From assembly GCA_016934095.1 (NCBI GenBank), contig JAFGTO010000126.1:1-5186 (forward strand): a stretch of 5,186 nucleotides of DNA, read 5' to 3'. Every line of letters begins with the position of its first letter. Position 1 is the stretch's first letter. This DNA is from Candidatus Glassiibacteriota bacterium. Lineage in GTDB: Bacteria; Gemmatimonadota; Glassbacteria; GWA2-58-10. A program made the position numbers and the translations under genes. The notes under the pieces were generated by a model. It saw only the letters and a list, made by a program, of their open reading frames with translations. It was not told the origin of the DNA and searched no databases. This document shows, piece by piece, positions 1 to 4,436 of the stretch.

Positions 1-123
1 CTCTCCGAGAGGGGTGCCTGCCGCAGGCAGGCGGGGTGCGTAAACCGGGAAGCCTCTCAGCTCGCCCGTGGACTAGGAACACAGGGACTACCTCTCAACC
101 CGGCTCGCGATGAGCGTCGAACG
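1..123. other. Left-edge non-coding stretch, downstream of the reductase gene
   Basis: No convincing gene is visible here. Plus-strand frame 3 stays open from the left edge to a TGA at 111-113, but the residues it would encode have no recognisable character. Frame 2 stops at 41-43. Frame 1 is open only as the extension of the antisense shadow of the reductase gene. The stretch holds a strong hairpin at 16-32 and short repeated words: CCTCTCA at 53-59 and 91-97, and GGACTA at 70-75 and 85-90. It forms the 3' flank of the minus-strand reductase gene, which stops at 124. No T-tract follows the hairpin in the minus direction, so a standard intrinsic terminator is not evident. Confidence 0.5.
16..32. 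repeat. Perfect GC-rich inverted repeat (hairpin)
   Basis: The sequence is GCCTGCC, a GCA loop, then GGCAGGC: a perfect 7-base stem with a 3-base loop. It lies about 90 bases beyond the stop codon of the minus-strand reductase gene. It shares the GCAGGCAG core and the CTGCC arm with the palindrome at 1365-1378 on the other side of that gene. It could be a dispersed extragenic palindrome or part of an RNA 3' end. The lack of a T-run makes factor-independent termination unlikely. Confidence 0.6.
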
Positions 124-1302
124 TCAGGTTTGTCGAGGGGCCGCGAGCAGCTCTGCCGCCTCCACCAGGTTCCGCCTGGTGGACAGGCCGTGAGGGCAGG
201 CTGCCTCGCAGGGCGCCGGGCAATCGCTGCAGGCGAGCGGTCTCGACCCCTGCGGCAGGGCGGCGTAACGGGCCATGGCCTCTTTTTCGAAGCCGTAATA
301 CTTGAAATACATGTGGTAGCGCATCACTCCGGCCACATCCACTCCATGGGGGCAGCGCCCGGCGCAGGTGCCGCAGCTCCGGCAGTACCGGCTAGCAAAC
401 GCACGCCGGTAGTCCTCGATCAGGCGGGCGTCCCCGAGCGAGAGCTGTTTGCTGACCGCCTCGAGGTAGCTGTCCACTGCGGAGAAGTTCGAGAAGTGCG
501 CGCAGACCGAAGAGACATTCGGGTTGGACAGCGCCCAGCGCACCCTGGCCTGGCCGAGCTCCAGTCCCTTCTTCTGCAGCGCCTCCACCTCCGACTCCCT
601 TGCCCCGGCCCTCACCTTGAAAACGATAACCCCGATCCCCTTTTCCGCCGCACGCTCGAATATTTCCATCTGGCTGGTGTATTCCATGAAATTATACTTG
701 CAGAGGATCAGCTCGTAGTAGCCCAGGTCGATCGCCCTGTTCAGCATGGCTTCCAGGTCCTTGCTGTGGGTCGAGATGCCCAGGTGCCTGGCCTTGCCGG
801 CTTTCTTCATTTTCTCGAAGGCCCTGGGGATGGCCGGGTCGGCCACGTTCTCGACAGTGTCCGCCTGGTGGGGCACCCAAAAGTCGAGGTATCCGGTACC
901 CAGGTTCTCGAGACTGATGTCCAGTCTTTCGAGCATCTCCTGCTCGCCCGGGCTCCTGAAACAGTCCAGCCCGCTGAGCACGGCCAGGCTGTCGCGGTGT
1001 TTGGCTACCGAGGGCGCTATCGCCCTCTCGGCGGCGCCGTCCTGGTAGTCCGAGCAGGTGCAGACCAGGTTGACCCCGGAGGCTATGGCAGCCTCCAGTA
1101 CCGGCGAGTCCTGCCAGCCGTAAGTACCGAAACAGACCTCGCTCACTTCCAGCCCGGTGCGGCCGAGGGCCCGGTATTTCATCCCGGCTTTTTCTTGGGG
1201 TCCGGCGGCTTTCTCCTCCCGGGGTGCTGTCTGGCACATGCCCGCAGTAGCGGTACTGCCGGCGGTAAGCATACCTGCCCTGATAAATGTCCGGCGATCC
1301 AT
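124..1302 (-). CDS. Tat-exported aldo/keto reductase-fold protein with C-terminal double 4Fe-4S ferredoxin module
   Basis: The product is 392 residues. I chose the ATG at 1300-1302 because AAAGGAGA lies just upstream of it and because it puts a twin-arginine signal (DRRTFIRAG, residues 2-10) at the N-terminus; the in-frame start 13 codons earlier lacks both advantages. The aldo/keto reductase barrel runs from about residue 42 (KYRALGRTGLEVSEVCFGTYG) to about 290, with DFWVPHQAD at 140-148 and ARHLGISTHS at 171-180. At the C-terminus, C307-x2-C310-x2-C313-x3-C317-P and C358-x2-C361-x3-C365-x3-C369-P are two ferredoxin-type clusters, as known in iron-sulfur members of this family. Of the usual Asp-Tyr-Lys-His tetrad, Tyr86 and His145 are present, but the Asp position is Cys81 and the Lys position appears to be Leu112, so classical NADPH-dependent carbonyl reduction is doubtful. 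Cys23 follows the signal, but the preceding residues (AGM) make a poor lipobox. The gene is transcribed divergently from the acyltransferase gene. The fold assignment is firm; the substrate is unknown. Confidence 0.9.
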   Translation of the reverse strand: MDRRTFIRAGMLTAGSTATAGMCQTAPREEKAAGPQEKAGMKYRALGRTGLEVSEVCFGTYGWQDSPVLEAAIASGVNLVCTCSDYQDGAAERAIAPSVAKHRDSLAVLSGLDCFRSPGEQEMLERLDISLENLGTGYLDFWVPHQADTVENVADPAIPRAFEKMKKAGKARHLGISTHSKDLEAMLNRAIDLGYYELILCKYNFMEYTSQMEIFERAAEKGIGVIVFKVRAGARESEVEALQKKGLELGQARVRWALSNPNVSSVCAHFSNFSAVDSYLEAVSKQLSLGDARLIEDYRRAFASRYCRSCGTCAGRCPHGVDVAGVMRYHMYFKYYGFEKEAMARYAALPQGSRPLACSDCPAPCEAACPHGLSTRRNLVEAAELLAAPRQT

Positions 1303-1308
1303 GACGGT

Positions 1309-1316
1309 TCTCCTTT
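1309..1316 (-). promoter_or_regulatory. Ribosome binding site fixing the reductase start
   Basis: Read on the minus strand, this is AAAGGAGA, 6 bases before the ATG at 1302. It decides the start in favour of the twin-arginine signal and against the upstream in-frame ATG at 1341. Confidence 0.8.
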
Positions 1317-1364
1317 CCCGGCAAACGGCTGCCGCAATCATGTCGAGACGGAACTGGTAAAACG

Positions 1365-1378
1365 CTGCCTGCAGGCAG
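1365..1378. repeat. 14-base perfect palindrome
   Basis: The sequence CTGCCTGCAGGCAG is its own reverse complement. It lies about 63 bases upstream of the reductase start, where an operator or a transcribed leader hairpin could sit. It shares the GCAGGCAG core with the hairpin at 16-32, which raises the alternative that both are copies of a dispersed extragenic palindrome. Confidence 0.55.
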
Positions 1379-1485
1379 AAAGTGCCCGGGCACCAAAATA
1401 ACCCGTAACGCGGGGGAACTCCATAATCTTCTTTCTTCTTTCCCGCTGTTTGTATATCTTGTTAAAATATATCCGAAGGCAGAAG

Positions 1486-1514
1486 TTGCGGTTGTCAAAA
1501 CGCCTGCATAAAAT
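1486..1514 (+). promoter_or_regulatory. Candidate sigma-70-type promoter for the acyltransferase gene
   Basis: TTGCGG at 1486-1491 and TAAAAT at 1509-1514 are 17 bases apart. The -10 matches the consensus at five of six positions; the -35 match is weak beyond TTG. Transcription would start near 1521 and leave a leader of about 95 bases before the ATG at 1615. This is a pattern match only. The promoter rules of this lineage are unknown. Confidence 0.25.
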
Positions 1515-1601
1515 TTTCGGGCAGCCTGCAGCCAACGGTGATTTATCACCCGCTGCAACCTTTACCGCCCATCTCAAAAATAAGTATTTGTCCTTTTTAC
1601 C

Positions 1602-1606
1602 GGAGG
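1602..1606 (+). promoter_or_regulatory. Ribosome binding site fixing the acyltransferase start
   Basis: GGAGG lies 8 bases before the ATG at 1615. It selects this start over the open in-frame extension that reaches back to a TTG at 1450. Confidence 0.8.
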
Positions 1607-1614
1607 CCCGCCCG

Positions 1615-2697
1615 ATGAGTAATGGACTGCCCTACAAAGGTCGCCTGCTGTCGCTGGATGTTTACCGCGGAATAACGATGATTTTCATGGTCTCGGCCGG
1701 TTTAGGCCTTTCCAGCCTGGCGGATAACCCCGGCTGGCAATGGCTGGCCCGTCAGGTCGAGCACGTGGCCTGGGAGGGTTTTTCCGCCTGGGACCTGATC
1801 CAGCCGTCCTTTATTTTCATTGTCGGGGTGGCCATGCCGTTCGCTTTCGCGGTCAGGCGCGCCCGCGGCCAGACCCGGTCCGGGATGGTCGGGTACGTGT
1901 TCAAGCGCTCGCTGATGCTGCTGGTTATCGGCATGGCGATTGTCTGCGCGCATAAAGACAGGGTGCTGATCGACCTGACTACCGTGCTGCAGCAGATCGC
2001 CATCGCCTATTTCTTCGCCTTCTTCGTGCTGGGCCGCGGCCTCAAGGTCCAGCTCTCGGCGGCCCTGGGCATCCTTGTCCTGCACTGGGCGCTGTTCCAG
2101 TTCTGGCCGGGGGTCGGTACGGAAGGCCCCTGGGCCAAGAACGCCAATTTCGGCTCCGCCCTGGATTACTGGTGGCTCGGCCGCTTCGATAAGGGCGGCT
2201 ACCTCAGTATCAACGCCTTGTCTTCCATTTCCACGGTGATTTTCGGGATCATGGCCGGCGAGCTCCTGCTCAGGGGCAAGTCCGAGACCGGCAAGGTCGG
2301 GTGGCTCCTGCTGGCGGGCGTCGCCTGCCTGGTCGCCGGTATGGCCCTGAGCCCTCTGATCCCTGTTGTCAAGCGTATCTGGACCCCCTCCTGGACTGTT
2401 TTCAGCGCCGGCTGGGCCCTGATTTTCCTGGCGGCCTGCCACTGGGTGATCGAGGTCAAAAACAGGCGCAGGTGGTCTTTCGTTTTCAAGGTGGTCGGGA
2501 TGAACTCGATCACCATTTACGTGCTGGTCCAGATGCTGCGCGGCGACATCGACTCCTGGCTCCACGTGTTCACCCGCGGGTTCCTGGTCCCCCTGGGGGA
2601 CATCGGCGTAATCATCCAGTCGCTGCTGGTGCTCTCGGTACACTGGTACGCGGTCTACTGGCTGTATAAGCGCGAGATCTTCCTCAAGGTCGGCTGA
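1615..2697 (+). CDS. HGSNAT/NagX-like integral membrane acyltransferase (DUF5009-type)
   Basis: The product is a 360-residue polytopic membrane protein, starting at the ATG behind GGAGG. It opens with RLLSLDVYRGITM (10-22), the signature of the family that includes human heparan-alpha-glucosaminide N-acetyltransferase and bacterial homologues. VEHVAWEGFSAWDLIQPSF (48-66) aligns with the human KHASWNGLTVADLVFPWF segment, so His50 corresponds to the proposed acetyl-accepting histidine. Further family marks are PVVKRIWTPSWTVFSAGWAL (250-269) and VVGMNSITIYV (293-303). I see roughly ten hydrophobic segments, near 18-36, 60-80, 97-112, 127-140, 145-163, 200-219, 228-250, 260-279, 290-307 and 329-350. 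The length is normal for the bacterial family. The family moves an acetyl group from cytoplasmic acetyl-CoA across the membrane onto an amino sugar. The acceptor here is unknown; a glucosamine-containing glycan is the natural guess. Two exported hydrolase-fold genes follow downstream after 109 bases. Confidence 0.88.
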   Translation: MSNGLPYKGRLLSLDVYRGITMIFMVSAGLGLSSLADNPGWQWLARQVEHVAWEGFSAWDLIQPSFIFIVGVAMPFAFAVRRARGQTRSGMVGYVFKRSLMLLVIGMAIVCAHKDRVLIDLTTVLQQIAIAYFFAFFVLGRGLKVQLSAALGILVLHWALFQFWPGVGTEGPWAKNANFGSALDYWWLGRFDKGGYLSINALSSISTVIFGIMAGELLLRGKSETGKVGWLLLAGVACLVAGMALSPLIPVVKRIWTPSWTVFSAGWALIFLAACHWVIEVKNRRRWSFVFKVVGMNSITIYVLVQMLRGDIDSWLHVFTRGFLVPLGDIGVIIQSLLVLSVHWYAVYWLYKREIFLKVG

Positions 2698-2746
2698 GCC
2701 GGTTCGAGGGAAGCTGTCAAAGCCTTATCATGCAAATGAGGTCATC

Positions 2747-2767
2747 GGGGGTATTTTTTCGACCCCC
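2747..2767. repeat. Inverted repeat between acyltransferase and first hydrolase gene
   Basis: GGGGGT (2747-2752) pairs with ACCCCC (2762-2767) around a 9-base loop that contains a run of six T. Just beyond are GTCCGGAC (2770-2777), a small perfect palindrome, and TTTTT (2778-2782). The T-runs lie in the loop and 10 bases past the stem, so this is not a standard terminator. It could attenuate transcription or structure the leader of the next gene. It lies 27 bases before that gene's ribosome binding site. Confidence 0.4.
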
Positions 2768-2806
2768 CTGTCCGGACTTTTTCTCAAACCACCCGGAGGT
2801 CAAGCA

Positions 2807-4339
2807 ATGACAAAGCTGCGCTGCGGACTTGCGGCCGTGCTCCTGGCCGCGCTGTTCACCTGCTGCGGCCCGGGCCAGCCCGGAACGGCCAGGATCGGCA
2901 GCGAGGTGATGCGGGACAAGATCAGGGGCGGCTGGGTCGGCCAGACTGTGGCCTGCACCTATGGCGGCCCGACCGAGTTCGATTGGAACGGCACCTGGAT
3001 CCAGGACTACGTGCCTATCGAATGGGATGAGACCCGCCTGAGCTGGTACTATGAAAACTCTCCCGGCCTCTACGACGACCTCTACATGGACCTGGCTTTC
3101 CTGGCCGTGCTCGACAGCCTGGGCCTGGATGCGCCGGTGGAGGCCATGGCCCATAAGTTCGCCACGGCCGGTTTTCAGCTCTGGCACGCCAACCAGGCGG
3201 CGCGCTGGAACATCCTCAACGGGATCATGCCGCCACAGTCCGGCTACTGGAAAAACAACCCCCACGCCGATGACATCGACTTCCAGATCGAGAGCGACTT
3301 CATCGGCCTGATCTGCCCGGGCATGCCGGCCACGGCCCTCGGCTACGCCGACAAGGTGGGGCATATCATGAACTACGGGGATGGGGTCTACGGCGGGGTG
3401 TTCGTCTCGGCCATGTACTCGCACGCTTTCGTGGAAACCGACATCGTGGCCGTGGTGGAAAAAGCCCTGCTCAGCCTGCCGCCGCAAAGCAAGTACGCCC
3501 GCTGTATCGGCGACGTGGTCGGGTGGTGGAGGCAGTATCCCGATGACTGGCACCGCACCTGGTTCGAGGTGCAGAAAAAGTGGTCCGAGGACGTGGGCTG
3601 CCCGGGCTGTACTTTGGATCCCGGGGACATCGATGCCGCGTACAACGGCGCTTACATCGCGATCGGGCTGCTATACGGCGGGGGGGATTTCGGCAAAACG
3701 GTGGACATCTCCACCCGCTGCGGCGCCGACTCAGACTGCAACCCGGCCAATGCCGGCGGCATCCTGGGCACACTGCTGGGCTTCAGCAGGATCCCCGACA
3801 GGTGGAAGCTCGGCCTGGACAAGGTCGAGAACCTGAAATTCAGCTATTCCAACTACAGCCTCGAGGATGCCTGCCGGGTCAGCTACCGGCTGGCCGCCGA
3901 GCTGGTGCGCCGCGGCGGCGGCGAGGTAACCGACGACGCCTGGAAGATCAGGCTCGAGCCGCCCAAGGCCCCGGACAAGATCGAGGTGGGCTTCGAGGGG
4001 CTGGCCCCGGAGAGTAAGAGTTTTATCGGCGGAGGCAGGTGGGAACCGGGTCATAAGCTAACTCCGGACAACCCCTACACCGGCACTTTCCAGGGCGCCG
4101 CGTTCGTGATCGACGGCCGGCTGGAGGGCTACCGCGGGCAGGCGCAATGCGAGGTGTACGTGGATGGCAGCCTGGTGGAGCAAGTGGTCCTCGCGGTGAA
4201 CCTGCACGACCGCCGCACGCCGCTGTTCTGGAGCTACGACCTGGAACAGGGCCCACACCAGGTCGAAGTCAGGATGCTCGGCGGGGACGGCGTGCCGGTG
4301 CTGACCGAGCTGCTGGTCTACCGCAAAACCGGGAGCTGA
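2807..4339 (+). CDS. Exported ADP-ribosylglycohydrolase-fold protein with C-terminal beta-rich domain (copy 1)
   Basis: The product is 510 residues; its ATG has GGAGG 7 bases upstream. The N-terminus (MTKLRCGLAAVLLAALFTCCG) is a signal peptide. The tail LFTC is an imperfect lipobox, so lipid anchoring is possible but not certain. Residues about 33-370 have the all-helical ADP-ribosylglycohydrolase (DraG/ARH) layout: GGWVGQTVACTYGGPTEF (41-58), YDDLYMD (89-95), HADDIDFQIESDF (153-165) and CGADSDCNPANAGGILG (305-321). Asp90, Asp91, Asp308 and Asp310 stand where family members bind magnesium ions. Differences from classical members are Gln46 for the usual Asp of the GDA motif, Tyr89 for the Thr/Ser before the DD pair, and Cys311 for the Thr after DSD. 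Residues about 390-510 (YTGTFQGAAFVIDG and following) look like a beta-sandwich accessory domain, perhaps for carbohydrate binding. The family splits N-glycosidic bonds to ADP-ribose; an extracellular protein may instead act on a glycan or nucleoside-like substrate. That substrate is inference. Confidence 0.9.
   Translation: MTKLRCGLAAVLLAALFTCCGPGQPGTARIGSEVMRDKIRGGWVGQTVACTYGGPTEFDWNGTWIQDYVPIEWDETRLSWYYENSPGLYDDLYMDLAFLAVLDSLGLDAPVEAMAHKFATAGFQLWHANQAARWNILNGIMPPQSGYWKNNPHADDIDFQIESDFIGLICPGMPATALGYADKVGHIMNYGDGVYGGVFVSAMYSHAFVETDIVAVVEKALLSLPPQSKYARCIGDVVGWWRQYPDDWHRTWFEVQKKWSEDVGCPGCTLDPGDIDAAYNGAYIAIGLLYGGGDFGKTVDISTRCGADSDCNPANAGGILGTLLGFSRIPDRWKLGLDKVENLKFSYSNYSLEDACRVSYRLAAELVRRGGGEVTDDAWKIRLEPPKAPDKIEVGFEGLAPESKSFIGGGRWEPGHKLTPDNPYTGTFQGAAFVIDGRLEGYRGQAQCEVYVDGSLVEQVVLAVNLHDRRTPLFWSYDLEQGPHQVEVRMLGGDGVPVLTELLVYRKTGS
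3074..3565 (+). repeat. Duplicated coding segment, copy 1 (partner 4695-5186)
   Basis: This stretch (residues 90-253 of copy 1) aligns without gaps to 4695-5186 (residues 87-250 of copy 2). By hand count about 135 of 164 residues are identical. The DNA is identical over 46 bases (3374-3419 versus 4995-5040) and over 33 bases (3247-3279 versus 4868-4900), including third codon positions. This shows a tandem gene duplication, recent or refreshed by gene conversion. Confidence 0.9.
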
Positions 4340-4347
4340 CCGGGAAA

Positions 4348-4379
4348 GCCCGAAGCGGAAAATCCGCCCCGGGCCTTTT
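4348..4379 (+). terminator. Intrinsic-terminator-like hairpin after copy 1
   Basis: GCCCG (4348-4352) pairs with CGGGC (4370-4374), and inside it GCGGA (4355-4359) pairs with TCCGC (4363-4367) around an AAA loop; an AA/CC internal mismatch separates the two stems. C and TTTT (4375-4379) follow, and AAA at 4345-4347 could extend the stem into those T residues. It starts 8 bases after the copy 1 stop codon. The short T-run leaves open whether it stops transcription fully or only reduces read-through into copy 2. Confidence 0.55.
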
Positions 4380-4436
4380 CCGCAGACAGGGTTTTATCCA
4401 GGCCGGATCGTTCACAGCCAACGTGGAGGTTACCCG

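Larger units (their letters stand above)
1303..1614. other. Divergent intergenic region between reductase and acyltransferase genes
   Basis: This 312-base region separates two divergently transcribed genes and must hold their promoters. It is more AT-rich than the genes, most clearly at 1449-1473 and 1508-1516. It contains the ribosome binding sites of both genes, a 14-base palindrome at 1365-1378 and a candidate rightward promoter at 1486-1514. A perfect TTGACA in the minus direction (1493-1498) is a possible -35 for the reductase gene, but the nearest TATATT (1466-1471) is 21 bases away, which is too far for a normal sigma-70 promoter. The plus frame is open from a TTG at 1450 into the acyltransferase, but those 55 codons have no ribosome binding site and do not resemble the family's N-terminus, so I treat them as untranslated. 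Confidence 0.6.

Noticed and set aside
3..113. Tail of a rightward gene ending at TGA 111-113
   Set aside because: The frame is open, but the 36 residues are Gly, Pro, Ser and Arg rich with no recognisable C-terminal domain, and part of it is a perfect palindrome. Upstream sequence would be needed to support it.
1..1401. Very long open plus-strand frame opposite the reductase gene
   Set aside because: It stays open from the left edge because high-GC codon use on the minus strand suppresses stops. Its translation is rich in Arg, Gly, Ala and His without domain features, while the minus strand gives a clear aldo/keto reductase with iron-sulfur motifs.
1466..1498. Sigma-70 promoter for the reductase gene using the perfect TTGACA at 1493-1498 (minus strand)
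   Set aside because: The nearest good -10 (TATATT, 1466-1471) is 21 bases away, outside the usual 16-18 spacing.
692..1558. Long minus-strand frame overlapping the reductase gene
   Set aside because: It lies in another frame of the same strand as the reductase and has a low-complexity translation rich in Gly, Arg and Pro without motifs. It is a frame shadow.
1338..1577. Small minus-strand frame in the divergent intergenic region
   Set aside because: It runs across the probable promoters and leaders of both flanking genes. Its start at 1577 has no recognisable ribosome binding site and the product resembles nothing known to me.
1450..1614. N-terminal extension of the acyltransferase from a TTG at 1450
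   Set aside because: The ATG at 1615 has GGAGG at ideal spacing, and the family signature RLLSLDVYRG begins 10 residues after it. The extension is AT-rich leader sequence with no matching family segment.
1702..2643. Long minus-strand frame opposite the acyltransferase
   Set aside because: The translation is rich in Gln, Asp, Gly, Pro and His, typical of an antisense shadow of a hydrophobic membrane protein.
2717..3553. Minus-strand frame opposite copy 1, with a similar one at 4455-5045 opposite copy 2
   Set aside because: Both share similar antisense sequence only because the sense genes are paralogues. The sense frames have signal peptides, ribosome binding sites and catalytic motifs; the antisense frames do not.
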